Shown here: one piece after another, positions 41,826 to 50,500 of the stretch
Layout of the letters: the number at the start of each line of letters is the position of its first letter
How positions within the stretch are numbered: position 1 is the first letter of the stretch
Source of the DNA: a virus
Reading direction: 5' to 3' (one strand)
IMG/VR virus record: IMGVR_UViG_3300027917_002335
Span: 35,502 to 99,501 of that record
DNA length: 64,000 nt
Translations under genes and position numbers: made by a program
The notes under the pieces: model-generated
The model's input: the letters and a program-made list of their open reading frames with translations, nothing else
What the model was told of the DNA's origin: nothing
Database searches by the model: none

Positions 41826-42067
41826 AATTTAGAAACCCAAGTGGAATAGAATTCAAAGACATAGATGATGAAGAATTCAGAGTCTATACTTTTGTTAGAG
41901 ACGGAAAAATCTTTTATGTAACAATTCGAGAACCTCTCAAAATAAATGTAAGCCAATCTGGAGGTCATAGATTATTTGACGCTAATGGAGATTGTCATTA
42001 TATTCCAGCAGGTTGGATACATTTAAGATGGAGAGCTAAAGAAGGATCAGATCATTTTAGGTTTTAA
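41819..42067 (+). CDS. Hypothetical 82-aa beta-rich protein
   Basis: Strand-rich with SGGHRLFDANGDCHYIPAGWIHLRW near the end. Possibly a small cupin- or Ig-like domain; no family assigned. Two-base gap to the clamp gene. Confidence 0.55.
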   Translation: MVEFRNPSGIEFKDIDDEEFRVYTFVRDGKIFYVTIREPLKINVSQSGGHRLFDANGDCHYIPAGWIHLRWRAKEGSDHFRF

Positions 42068-42069
42068 AC

Positions 42070-43011
42070 ATGACAAGATTTAGAATTAAAGGTAAAGAAT
42101 TCCAAAAGTTTTTGGATGGAGTGTCTTGCAGAGGGGTACTCCAATTTAAAAGTAAGGGGAAAACAGAAGCACCCCTTTTCTCTGCTTTTTATATTGATGT
42201 AGATAAAGATAATCAAAAGCTAACTGTTTTAACAATTGATACATTCTTTCAACAAATAAAGCAAGACAGTTCAATTAAAGCAAAGGTTGATGAAGCTGGA
42301 GTGGTTGAAATAACTAACAAGATAACCTTTGACAAAATCTTTAAATCTATGGATGTTGAAAAAGAAATAGAAGTTTGGGATGACCAAGACGCTATTTATA
42401 TTCAAACTGTGGATGGTTCAGATTGGTATAAGAGAAGGTTAACTGGAGACAAGGCTTTAGACGATGTTTATAGCCAGAAAGATTTGCTTTTTAATTGGAG
42501 AGATTCTCATTCTTATGTAGATGTTGTAGCCGATGATGGCGAAACAATGAAAGTAGCAAAATTCACGACTCCAAAAGGTTCTGCTTTATATCCTATGAGA
42601 ATAAAGTTAGACAAAAAAGATTTACTTAAACTCGTATCTGATTCAATAAATCTCACAAAAGATAATGATACTGTTATTTTTAGTGAGGAAGGAAAATTAA
42701 TTATATCTACTGGAAGACCTAATGCCACTAGTATGGCTCGTCATAAAATTACATATGAGAATTTAGGAAAAGAAATATTACCTTTCTCAATTAAGTTCTC
42801 TGCCTTACAAGCAATCATTCCTAATTTGTTAGATGAAATTATTTTTAATTTCAGAAAGCAAAAGAATGAGACAATGGTTTTAAGAATAGAGAGTATGGAC
42901 AAGACTATGGTTCAAGTGTTTTCAATTGGAAGTCAAGACAAAGATGGAGTCTTGTATGATGTAGATATAATTGAAGAAGTAGAAAGTATAGAAGATATAG
43001 AGGAAGAGTAA
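42070..43011 (+). CDS. Sliding clamp (PCNA-like)
   Basis: 313 residues, longer than the usual 245. Repeated beta-alpha-beta modules, with an early FQKFLDGVSCRGVLQFK and a late FSIKFSALQAIIPNLLDEIIFNF..MVLRIESM that fits the final DNA-clamp strand pattern. The C-terminus is an acidic tail. Assignment relies on fold pattern plus location between RecA-like and polymerase genes and near both clamp-loader-like genes. Confidence 0.65.
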   Translation: MTRFRIKGKEFQKFLDGVSCRGVLQFKSKGKTEAPLFSAFYIDVDKDNQKLTVLTIDTFFQQIKQDSSIKAKVDEAGVVEITNKITFDKIFKSMDVEKEIEVWDDQDAIYIQTVDGSDWYKRRLTGDKALDDVYSQKDLLFNWRDSHSYVDVVADDGETMKVAKFTTPKGSALYPMRIKLDKKDLLKLVSDSINLTKDNDTVIFSEEGKLIISTGRPNATSMARHKITYENLGKEILPFSIKFSALQAIIPNLLDEIIFNFRKQKNETMVLRIESMDKTMVQVFSIGSQDKDGVLYDVDIIEEVESIEDIEEE

Positions 43012-43012
43012 A

Positions 43013-43285
43013 TTGGAAAGAAATGTAGGAAATTTAGATATAGGTGAGAAACTAATGATAAGGAAAGCTAAGCGACATCCTTTATCCACCGATCTTTTTC
43101 CTTTTACTGATTTTGATATAGAAGATTTTGAAAAATCTGGTAAACATGCTATCTGGCGCGGAGTAGTAACAAAGCAATTTAAAGAATGGTATGATAACAA
43201 ACCAAAATTAGATCCTATTAGGATTAAGGAGAAAGAAAGGAGATTTAGAAACAAATTACAAAATATAATCAACGCAAGAAAATGA
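43013..43285 (+). CDS. Hypothetical 90-aa basic protein
   Basis: TTG start next to the clamp stop. Basic C-terminal half (RIKEKERRFRNKLQNIINARK). Might bind DNA at the fork; unrecognised. Confidence 0.55.
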   Translation: MERNVGNLDIGEKLMIRKAKRHPLSTDLFPFTDFDIEDFEKSGKHAIWRGVVTKQFKEWYDNKPKLDPIRIKEKERRFRNKLQNIINARK

Positions 43286-43443
43286 CTGATAGAGATATAA
43301 TTGTAATAAGAACTAAGGATTATGCTTTTGAACATTTAGAAGAATTCTCTCGTTTTGTAGAGCATGTTCAGATGTTCGATGACGACAAAACTAAATTTAT
43401 CGTTATACCAAACCAGATTGTAGAGGAAGTAGAAAGATTATGA
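43282..43443 (+). CDS. Hypothetical 53-aa protein
   Basis: Acidic alpha/beta peptide (IIVIRTKDYAFEHLEEF...KFIVIPNQIVEEV), coupled by ATGA to both neighbours. Confidence 0.5.
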   Translation: MTDRDIIVIRTKDYAFEHLEEFSRFVEHVQMFDDDKTKFIVIPNQIVEEVERL

Positions 43444-44717
43444 ACCTTAAGATAATGAATTATGGGTATTATAACAACAAGAGCGATGTTGAAAAATATA
43501 ATGCCCCAATTTTACTTTTATTTTGCAGAGATGAGAAGGGAAACTTTCATGTAGTTTATATTTGTGATAAGGAAAATTTAGCACCAGAAATGTATATACC
43601 AAAAAATGAAATACATATAGCCAAAGAGCTAGATAATATTATAACAATAACTGATGGACCACCATCAAATTATGGAGAGGAAACTCTTAGATTAACAACA
43701 ACATTTCCATGGGAAGTAAGAAGAAACAGGGATTTGTTTAGTCACACATTCTTGTCAGATATTAAATGGGAAAAAATGTGTATAGAGAAGATGGGAATTC
43801 GCACTCCTTACATCACAGTTTCGGACGATTTTAAAGATAGATGGTTGACTGTCAAAGACATCAAAGAATTAAATGAATACGATCATTTCTATGTCAAGAT
43901 TAGAACAGTTATATGGGATATAGAAACAAATGGAGAGCCAGTTTATCCTTTGTTTAATGGATATGATGATGCAGAAATATGCGATATAATAAGCATTACA
44001 GCATACGATAATTATACAGAGGAATATCATAGATTTATTTGGCATCCTCTTATTAAAGAAGACAGTCTTGAATTTGTTAAGAACTGGGAAAGAAGAGGAG
44101 AATATTATGTACCAGCTCTCAAAAAAAAGAAGAAATATTTCAATGTAAATAAAGTTTTTAATCATAATTTCACCAATGAAGTTGATATGTTGAAAAATTT
44201 TATAGACTGGATTGCTATGATAAGACCAGATGTTATGTTTGGTTTTAATAGTGAAGGAGGATATAAAATCTCAACTAAGAAAGGATATTCAAGAAAATAT
44301 TATCACGCTGGATTTGATATGCCTTATTTCTATAAAAGATGTAAGGCTCTCAAGATATTAGATTATATGGAAAAACTTAGCCCTCTTCCTAATACAATTA
44401 AAGGAGTTAAATGGAGAAGTCAAGGCAAGAAAGGAGGAGTGAGTATAGAAGGATTGTGTCAGATAGATTTCATATATACGAATGCCATCTTTATGTATGA
44501 TAAGAAATTTAATGAATTTAGAGAGGGCAACTTAGATGGATATATGAAATATTTTGTGGGATTTGGAAAGGTTCATCATAAAGAACATGTATGGGAACTT
44601 TGGAAGAATAACGAAACTTCTGATTATGATCCAACAAATCCAGAACAATATTTAATTAATAAAGAAAGAAATTTGGTGAAGGAATTATATACGAAAGCGA
44701 AGAAAATATTCGAGTGA
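43440..44717 (+). CDS. polB: DNA polymerase B, N-terminal part (exonuclease Exo I-II)
   Basis: 425 residues. Exo I is VIWDIETNGEP (157-167, D160/E162); Exo II is split over GFNSEGG (about 278) and HAGFDMPYFYKR (about 291-302) with the Asn and Asp in place. The protein ends soon after, before Exo III. Exo III and all polymerase motifs are on the protein at 45318, three small genes downstream. The two parts must assemble for a working proofreading polymerase. Start and stop overlaps with neighbours show that this is a settled gene, not sequencing breakage. Confidence 0.88.
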   Translation: MNLKIMNYGYYNNKSDVEKYNAPILLLFCRDEKGNFHVVYICDKENLAPEMYIPKNEIHIAKELDNIITITDGPPSNYGEETLRLTTTFPWEVRRNRDLFSHTFLSDIKWEKMCIEKMGIRTPYITVSDDFKDRWLTVKDIKELNEYDHFYVKIRTVIWDIETNGEPVYPLFNGYDDAEICDIISITAYDNYTEEYHRFIWHPLIKEDSLEFVKNWERRGEYYVPALKKKKKYFNVNKVFNHNFTNEVDMLKNFIDWIAMIRPDVMFGFNSEGGYKISTKKGYSRKYYHAGFDMPYFYKRCKALKILDYMEKLSPLPNTIKGVKWRSQGKKGGVSIEGLCQIDFIYTNAIFMYDKKFNEFREGNLDGYMKYFVGFGKVHHKEHVWELWKNNETSDYDPTNPEQYLINKERNLVKELYTKAKKIFE

Positions 44718-44827
44718 AATGTCCTTTTTGTCTTAGTGAAAAAGTAAATGATATAGGTGACATAGATCATCGAATATATCTCTGTGAAAAGTGTAATGAA
44801 ATGTGGTATGGAGAAGACTATGATTAG
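44714..44827 (+). CDS. Zinc-ribbon peptide (37 aa), GTG start
   Basis: CPFC (3, 6) and CEKC (24, 27). GTGA overlap with the polymerase N-part. One of three genes lying between the polymerase halves. Confidence 0.5.
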   Translation: MKCPFCLSEKVNDIGDIDHRIYLCEKCNEMWYGEDYD

Positions 44828-45068
44828 ATGTAAGAAATGTGGGCTTGAATTAAGGTTGTCTTGTGGTTGTACTGGTCATTTTGAATGCCCGAGGTGTGGT
44901 AGAGTAGATTCTGAAGCAACAAACTTAAGATGTCCAATGCATAATGTACCATTAGTACCATACAAACCAACATTAGGTTGGACAGCAAAGAATACATACA
45001 AATGTCCAGTTGCTGGATGTTTTCATATTATTCATATCCATAAAATGGAACCATTTAGGTTTGAATAA
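44820..45068 (+). CDS. Zinc-rich protein (82 aa)
   Basis: At least ten cysteines in CKKC, CGC, CPRC, C43 and C66/C71-type positions with His; two or more zinc sites are likely. It lies between polymerase halves and could bind them or DNA. Stop overlaps next start. Confidence 0.6.
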   Translation: MIRCKKCGLELRLSCGCTGHFECPRCGRVDSEATNLRCPMHNVPLVPYKPTLGWTAKNTYKCPVAGCFHIIHIHKMEPFRFE

Positions 45069-45346
45069 TGATACTGTCAGATATATTAAAAGAAGGAGAA
45101 AAATCATACGAGATACCTCCTGCTTATAGAACTATTGAGATACGACATCGTAAACTTGCGTTGACTATTGTAAAATATGATGTAATAATAACATTTGAAC
45201 AATACAGTAGTTTAATGAAAGACATGAAAGATGGTAGAGCCGTTTGGGTTGATGGAAAAGAAGCAATGATAGTTTATACAAGAGGAGTAAGTATGATTGA
45301 AGATATGATAAAAATAGATGAGATTAGATATGACTGTTTGCGATAA
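45068..45346 (+). CDS. Hypothetical 92-aa protein
   Basis: Alpha/beta, rich in Ile, Asp and Lys (ALTIVKYDVIITFEQYSSLMKDMKDG). Its last 29 bases overlap the start of the polymerase C-part. Unrecognised; third gene in the polymerase gap. Confidence 0.6.
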   Translation: MILSDILKEGEKSYEIPPAYRTIEIRHRKLALTIVKYDVIITFEQYSSLMKDMKDGRAVWVDGKEAMIVYTRGVSMIEDMIKIDEIRYDCLR

Positions 45347-46994
45347 GTTGCTCGACTATAATCTTGTAGATGTGGAAGGTCTTGTCTTATTAGACGATTT
45401 CTTTAAGATGATAGAAGACCAATTTGAACAAGCACATCTTGTGGTTGCTCCTCCAGACGATGGAATATATTCCAGCAAAATGCACGACCATGATATGATT
45501 AGAGATTATAGAGAGACAATGGTTTTTGATACAAAGTATCAGAAATGGGAGAGAAAACCAATAACAGGTAAGAAGCAGATTGGTTCTAAATTTACAATTA
45601 CATTGGAAGATTTAGTAGAAGTTAGGAAGAGGAGAGGAGATACTGAAGAAATTAAAAGTTTACATGATTTGCCAAAAATCGGGGGGTATGTGCCTGAACC
45701 ATTAAGAGCCGGGATGTTCGTATGGGTTATTACAATAGATTTTAACAAACAATATCCCAATGCGATAATGAGTTCAAACGCCGGAATAAAAACAGCAATT
45801 AATTTGTTAAAATATAACGATGAAGAAGTTTGGGATAAGGATGGAACGGTTTACCAACGAACGAATCTAATCGAAACGCCCATGGGCTTTTTCAGGAAAG
45901 ATATTGAATCAGTTAATAGAAAGAAATTTATGAAGTGGCTTGAGTTACGATTAAAAGCTCAAGAGATGGCTACAGCGTACTTAAAAGCTAAAAAAACTAT
46001 TGAAGATCCAATGTATAAGTTGTTAGATGGCAAACAATTTCGAATCAAAACTTTCACGAATGGAGGATTCGGAATCATGGGTTTACCAGCTGACAGGAAT
46101 TACTCAAAATTTATATTCAATAATTGTACTCTCATGTGTCAAGATTTGACTAAGAAGATGATGAATGTTTTAAAAGAACTTGACTATGTTGTTATTGGAG
46201 GAGATACAGATTCTTGTTTTGTTTGTTTAAAATGTAAAAATTTAGAAGAAGCAATAGAAGAGGGAAAAGAATTAGTAAATAAGATTAATAAGATAATAGA
46301 TAATTATCTTCGTAGAGTTTATAATATACAAGAACACACAATGAAAGTTGGATTAGAAACTATATCAGATAAATTCTGGGTTAAAGCAGCTAAAAATTAT
46401 GTTAAAAGAAATCTATGGAAGGATGGTCAAATTTTAGACAAGGCTGAATTAGAAATAAAAGGTATCTCTCAAAAGAAGAGAAACACATCTAAATTCTCTG
46501 CTGACTTACAATCTACTATGATAGATATATTGTTAGATTCTCCTAATGTAGAGGAAGATTTTAAATTATTGATGAAAGTTCTTGATTCAAGATTCGAAAC
46601 ATTACCTTGGACTTATATTGCACCTAAAGGAGCAATCAATAGTGAGATAGATGATTATGATTTAGGTAATAGAAATGCAAGAGGAGCTAGAAACACTCGT
46701 GATTATTTTAACAAATATTTTAATCCTGGCGACAATCCATATATAATGCCGTTCAGCCAGTTTCCTAAGAAGTTGAATGGAAAGTTTGTAACACCTTATA
46801 AAGGAGATACAATTGTGTTATCTTTTGATGAAGAAGATGTAGAAGAACTTAAAAATTTAGGATTCGTTCCAGATTATGAAGAATTAAAAAGAAGCCAGTT
46901 AAATGAGAAATCAAAACCGTTTCTCAGCTTAATGAATACTTCTTATTATCAAATGAGAGCATTAAATAAAGTGAGCAATGATATGGAATTATGA
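45318..46994 (+). CDS. polB: DNA polymerase B, C-terminal part (Exo III and polymerase), DMEL tail
   Basis: 558 residues. It opens with Exo III, DYNLVDVE (Y14/D18), then motif A VITIDFNKQYPNAI (137-150), motif B KTFTNGGFGIMG (244-255) and motif C IGGDTDSC (293-300, D296/D298). It ends VSNDMEL. Motif A has DFNKQYP in place of the common DxxSLYP. With the part at 43440 this makes a full family B polymerase, split between Exo II and Exo III. The C-terminal tail may bind a shared partner such as the clamp. Confidence 0.92.
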   Translation: MRLDMTVCDKLLDYNLVDVEGLVLLDDFFKMIEDQFEQAHLVVAPPDDGIYSSKMHDHDMIRDYRETMVFDTKYQKWERKPITGKKQIGSKFTITLEDLVEVRKRRGDTEEIKSLHDLPKIGGYVPEPLRAGMFVWVITIDFNKQYPNAIMSSNAGIKTAINLLKYNDEEVWDKDGTVYQRTNLIETPMGFFRKDIESVNRKKFMKWLELRLKAQEMATAYLKAKKTIEDPMYKLLDGKQFRIKTFTNGGFGIMGLPADRNYSKFIFNNCTLMCQDLTKKMMNVLKELDYVVIGGDTDSCFVCLKCKNLEEAIEEGKELVNKINKIIDNYLRRVYNIQEHTMKVGLETISDKFWVKAAKNYVKRNLWKDGQILDKAELEIKGISQKKRNTSKFSADLQSTMIDILLDSPNVEEDFKLLMKVLDSRFETLPWTYIAPKGAINSEIDDYDLGNRNARGARNTRDYFNKYFNPGDNPYIMPFSQFPKKLNGKFVTPYKGDTIVLSFDEEDVEELKNLGFVPDYEELKRSQLNEKSKPFLSLMNTSYYQMRALNKVSNDMEL

Positions 46995-47131
46995 TACCAG
47001 ATAATGTATGTATTTTATGTGGCAAAAGAGGATATTGTATAGATTTCAAGGAAGGTTCTTATGATATATATAGATGTCCTTATTGTAAAAGATTTTGGAC
47101 TATAATGGTAGATAAAAATGAAGATTCTTAA
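46991..47131 (+). CDS. Zinc-ribbon protein (46 aa)
   Basis: C7/C10 (CILC), C16 and CPYC (29, 32). ATGA overlap with the polymerase; overlaps the methyltransferase by 14 bases. Confidence 0.55.
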   Translation: MIPDNVCILCGKRGYCIDFKEGSYDIYRCPYCKRFWTIMVDKNEDS

Positions 47132-47789
47132 TTTATTCGCAGGAATAGGAGGAAATCGTGCTCTATGGGGAGACGAGCACGAAGTTACAGCGGTAGAACA
47201 TGACGATAGAATTGCTCGAATTTACAAAAGAAGATACAAGAATGATAGAGTAATTATTGCGGATGCTTATGATTACTGTCTTTGGTTCTATGATGAATAT
47301 GATTTCATTTGGGCTTCCCCGCCTTGCCCTACTCACTCTATTACCAACAATTTTCTACATGCTCAAGGTGTAAGGAGATATCCAGATATGAAACTCTGGC
47401 AGTTAATTATCTTCTTAAAATACTATTCAACTTATAATAATAATAATATCAACTGGGTAGTAGAAAATGTTAAAACCTACTATGAACCTATTATAAAACC
47501 ATCATTCATACTGGGCAGGCATTACTTCTGGTCTAATGTCCATATACCTAGGAAGAAGTATGAATACTCTACAATTACAGTTACTAATGTGAAATCTGCT
47601 ACAAGAAGAGATAATTGGGAATACTTAGCAGAGTTAGAAAAATATTTAGGAATTAAATTAGCTGATGATGTAACTGGAGAGAGAAGAAGACAATTATTAA
47701 GAAACTGTGTTAAGCCAGAAATAGGAAAATATATATTAGATTATATTATAGAAGGACCTAGTGAGATAAGTAATGATATGGAGTTATAG
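47118..47789 (+). CDS. dcm: DNA cytosine-5 methyltransferase, DMEL tail
   Basis: 223 residues, short for the family. Motif I is LFAGIGGNRA (6-15), the catalytic loop SPPCPTHS (67-74) holds the nucleophile Cys, motif VI is WVVENVK (about 112-118), and a later RRRQLLRNCVKP (about 198-209) fits motif IX/X. Target-recognition region is small. Ends ISNDMEL. It stands with two adenine methyltransferases and may protect viral DNA from host restriction. Confidence 0.9.
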   Translation: MKILNLFAGIGGNRALWGDEHEVTAVEHDDRIARIYKRRYKNDRVIIADAYDYCLWFYDEYDFIWASPPCPTHSITNNFLHAQGVRRYPDMKLWQLIIFLKYYSTYNNNNINWVVENVKTYYEPIIKPSFILGRHYFWSNVHIPRKKYEYSTITVTNVKSATRRDNWEYLAELEKYLGIKLADDVTGERRRQLLRNCVKPEIGKYILDYIIEGPSEISNDMEL

Positions 47790-48075
47790 AAGTAGGGAAA
47801 ATTTATTTAATAAGATAATGGTAAAGATAAGAAAAATTCTTTACTTTGTGTTGAAATTAGATATACATAAGAAATATGAAGCTGATAAAGATATTCAAGG
47901 ATTTATCCCGCTTCTTTCTTATAATCCAAAAACAAAATTTTATAGATTTAATTGTTATTGCAGAACTTGTCCTTGTAATTTTAAAGGATTATGTAGTACA
48001 CATTTCTATTCTATTCCGTATGTGTTATTACATGAATTTGATGGTGATAACATAATAAAAAATTTTTGTGGTTAA
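47773..48075 (+). CDS. Cys-rich basic protein (about 85-100 aa)
   Basis: Start unclear: ATG 47773 lies inside the DMEL coding end of the methyltransferase, ATG 47818 is the next in-frame choice. CYCRTCPCNFKGLC (in the middle) is a dense cysteine cluster, perhaps a zinc or Fe-S site. Unrecognised. Confidence 0.5.
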   Translation: MIWSYRSRENLFNKIMVKIRKILYFVLKLDIHKKYEADKDIQGFIPLLSYNPKTKFYRFNCYCRTCPCNFKGLCSTHFYSIPYVLLHEFDGDNIIKNFCG

Positions 48076-48076
48076 T

Positions 48077-48625
48077 ATGTATGATGAATGGAATAAAATA
48101 AAAGCAAAATGCCGTGACAGTGTAGTGGTAGATAAAGTGTTGTTCGAATCAAAATCTATTGAGTGGGGTACTCCTCAATGGTTATTTGACGAACTAAATG
48201 AAGAATTTGATTTTGTCTTAGATCCTTGTGCTAACGAAGAAAACCATAAATGTGAGAAATGGTATTCAAAAGAAGACAATGGTCTATCACAAGATTGGTC
48301 TATCTATAAAAGGGTTTTTATGAATCCTCCTTATGGAAGAGTAATAAAAGATTGGATGAAAAAGGCACACGAAGAATATTTGAAAGGAGCTACTGTTGTT
48401 TGTCTTGTTCCAGCAAGAACTGATACACAATGGTGGCACGACTATTGTATGAAAGCAACTGAGATTAGATTTATCAAAGGTAGGTTGACATTTGAAGGAG
48501 GAAAGCATTCTGCTCCTTTTCCATCAGCGATTGTCGTTTTTCAATTGAGAGATTATCCAAACTTTTTTGGAGAAGTAAGTAGATTTATTAAGAATAATGA
48601 AGTGAGATGCAGTAAATATGGGTAA
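48077..48625 (+). CDS. Phage-type N6-adenine DNA methyltransferase
   Basis: 182 residues from ATG 48077 (a GTG at 48068 is possible). TPQWLFDELNEEFDFVLDPC (about 30-48) and FMNPPYGR (about 79-86, the NPPY catalytic motif) define the phage Dam/DNA_N-6-adenine-methyltransferase family (PF05869 type). Overlaps the next methyltransferase by 8 bases. Confidence 0.88.
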   Translation: MYDEWNKIKAKCRDSVVVDKVLFESKSIEWGTPQWLFDELNEEFDFVLDPCANEENHKCEKWYSKEDNGLSQDWSIYKRVFMNPPYGRVIKDWMKKAHEEYLKGATVVCLVPARTDTQWWHDYCMKATEIRFIKGRLTFEGGKHSAPFPSAIVVFQLRDYPNFFGEVSRFIKNNEVRCSKYG

Positions 48626-49484
48626 TTGGATACAATCATTATTAGGATGGTATGGAGGAAAATATAATTTATTGGATTATATTTTACCTTTCCCAAGACA
48701 CACAACTTTTGTAGAAGTATTTGGAGGCAGTTCTGTTGTTTTGTTTAATAAGATACCCTCTGAAATAGAAGTTGTTAACGATATAAATTCACGATTAATT
48801 AATTTCTGGAAGACAATTCAAGAAGCACGAAGAGAATTTGTAGATTATTGTAAGAATGAAGGAGGAATAGATAGTCGTGCCTTATTCGATGAGTATAGAG
48901 AAAAGGCAGATAAGAAAGTAGAAGATGCTTTTAGATTATATTATGTAAATCATCACAGTTTTTCACAAATGAATAATGCTTATCATGGAATTTCATTTAC
49001 AGGAAGAGAACAATGGCATTCTCCTTATCTAAATAAATTGGAGCATATAGACGAATATTATAAGAGAATAAAACATGTGCAATTTGAATGTCAAGATTTC
49101 AGAAAATTATTAAAAAGATGTGATAGAGAAACGGCTTGTATTTATTTAGATCCTCCTTATTTTACAGGAGGAGAAGTTTATGAATATATGGCTGGAATAG
49201 AAACAGGCTGGAATCAACAAGATTTTGTAGATTTAAGAACACTATTGAAAGATATTAAGAAAGCTAAGTTCGTTCTTAGTATAGACGAGAAAGATTTTTG
49301 GTTAGAAGAAATGCCAGATTTATATGTGCAACCAATAGAGAGAGTTAATAATGCTTCTCTATCTATAGGTGAAGAGAAATCTAGGAGTATAGAATATGTG
49401 ATTAGAAATTATAATCCAAGAACTACTCCGACTATGAGAACTATGGCTGGTAAAAATAAAATAAAAAACGATATGGAATTATAA
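48618..49484 (+). CDS. dam: D12-class N6-adenine methyltransferase, DMEL tail
   Basis: 288 residues. GWYGGKYNLL (9-18), FVEVFGGSSVV (31-41, AdoMet site), and CIYLDPPYF (about 173-181, DPPY catalytic motif) place it in the D12 (GATC-type) group. It ends in a flexible, basic linker and IKNDMEL. Target site cannot be read from sequence. Confidence 0.9.
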   Translation: MGNWIQSLLGWYGGKYNLLDYILPFPRHTTFVEVFGGSSVVLFNKIPSEIEVVNDINSRLINFWKTIQEARREFVDYCKNEGGIDSRALFDEYREKADKKVEDAFRLYYVNHHSFSQMNNAYHGISFTGREQWHSPYLNKLEHIDEYYKRIKHVQFECQDFRKLLKRCDRETACIYLDPPYFTGGEVYEYMAGIETGWNQQDFVDLRTLLKDIKKAKFVLSIDEKDFWLEEMPDLYVQPIERVNNASLSIGEEKSRSIEYVIRNYNPRTTPTMRTMAGKNKIKNDMEL

Positions 49485-49804
49485 TGGGAGTTTATGATAC
49501 ACTACCAAATGGTAGTCAGGTTAAATGTTGGGGAAGTATGATGAGAATGCTTGATGTAGGCTCTAAAGTAGGAAAACTAGGAGATAAGAAAGACTATATT
49601 GTTTTACTACGAGAAGGCGGATATGTAAAAGTGATTAAGAAAAAGATTGTTAAAATTTCTAGTCATAGAGAAAAGAAATGTCCTTGTGATTTCAAACTAC
49701 CTGTGTTTGATAAATGGGGAGATAGAGTTTATTGTATGAACGATTTACATGGACTATTAGGTCCTTACGATATAGAGGATAAATATTATTATTGTGATAA
49801 TTAA
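49484..49804 (+). CDS. Hypothetical 106-aa protein
   Basis: TAATG overlap with the methyltransferase stop. Beta-rich N-terminus with Gly, then KKCPCDFKLPVF and a second Cys/Tyr-rich end. Possibly a small barrel with a metal site. Unrecognised. Confidence 0.6.
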   Translation: MGVYDTLPNGSQVKCWGSMMRMLDVGSKVGKLGDKKDYIVLLREGGYVKVIKKKIVKISSHREKKCPCDFKLPVFDKWGDRVYCMNDLHGLLGPYDIEDKYYYCDN

Positions 49805-50128
49805 ATGCTAACCGCAGAAGAATATTTTAAACAAGAACGAGAAAAAGCAGAGATAAAAGCAAAAGAACGAGAAGAAAAATGGACAAAAGAAATCATGGAA
49901 GAAATAAAAGAATGGGATTCTGATAAGCTAGAAGATGAATACATCAAACTAAGATTGTCAAGAATCTCTTATTACGATCCTATTACGCCTGGAATGGCTT
50001 GGGATTTATTCCATGAAGAATGTAGATTTTGTGGCTTAGAATATATTCAAGGAGAACACAACGATTGTTGTGATGATTGTTGGGAAGAAAATAAAGATAA
50101 AACTTTAAGTGATTTAGAAAATGGCTGA
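49805..50128 (+). CDS. Charged helical protein with zinc knuckle (107 aa)
   Basis: Residues 1-45 are a Glu/Lys coiled coil; CRFC (73, 76) and CCDDC (89-93) form the zinc site. Ends 8 bases inside the next gene. Confidence 0.6.
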   Translation: MLTAEEYFKQEREKAEIKAKEREEKWTKEIMEEIKEWDSDKLEDEYIKLRLSRISYYDPITPGMAWDLFHEECRFCGLEYIQGEHNDCCDDCWEENKDKTLSDLENG

Positions 50129-50279
50129 AGAAATAAATAATATATTGGATGCATTAGTAGATGATTTTAGGTATGTATTAGATCTTGCTATCGAATGGAT
50201 GGATGATCCAAAATCATTCGAGCCAGATTATAGAAAACTAAATGAATTATTAGATATTTTTGATAAGTGGTTTAAATGA
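50121..50279 (+). CDS. Hypothetical 52-aa acidic helical protein
   Basis: Acidic, all-helical, ATGA overlap with the next gene. Unrecognised. Confidence 0.5.
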   Translation: MAEEINNILDALVDDFRYVLDLAIEWMDDPKSFEPDYRKLNELLDIFDKWFK

Positions 50280-50500
50280 AATTGAACAACATATTAAAGG
50301 AATTGGCAACAGTCAAAGACTTGTTGCTACAAAAATATGGAGAAGTAGAAGAACTTCGAGAAATGAATGAAAATCTTAGACAATTAAACGCTAGATTATC
50401 TAAACAAGTAAAAGATTTAAAAGAGCATAGCGCTAAAGTAGAAAAAAATAACAAGATGTTGAAGGAGCATGTACAAGGAAAATCCGAAGACAAAGGGTAG
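50276..50500 (+). CDS. Coiled-coil protein (74 aa)
   Basis: Continuous heptads from residue 5 to 68 (EVEELREMNENLRQLNARL). Overlaps the radical SAM gene by 32 bases. Possibly an oligomerisation partner; function unknown. Confidence 0.6.
   Translation: MKLNNILKELATVKDLLLQKYGEVEELREMNENLRQLNARLSKQVKDLKEHSAKVEKNNKMLKEHVQGKSEDKG

Noticed and set aside
16738-43805. Frequent ACTCG pentamer (for example 16742, 24016, 26212)
   Set aside because: Mostly falls in Leu-Ala, Leu-Gly or Thr-Arg codon pairs inside genes; probably codon usage rather than a site.
44714-45346. Intein or intron explaining the polymerase split
   Set aside because: The intervening stretch holds three separate overlapping genes with zinc-ribbon or plain alpha/beta products; no intein splice motifs, homing endonuclease or intron-like ends were seen.
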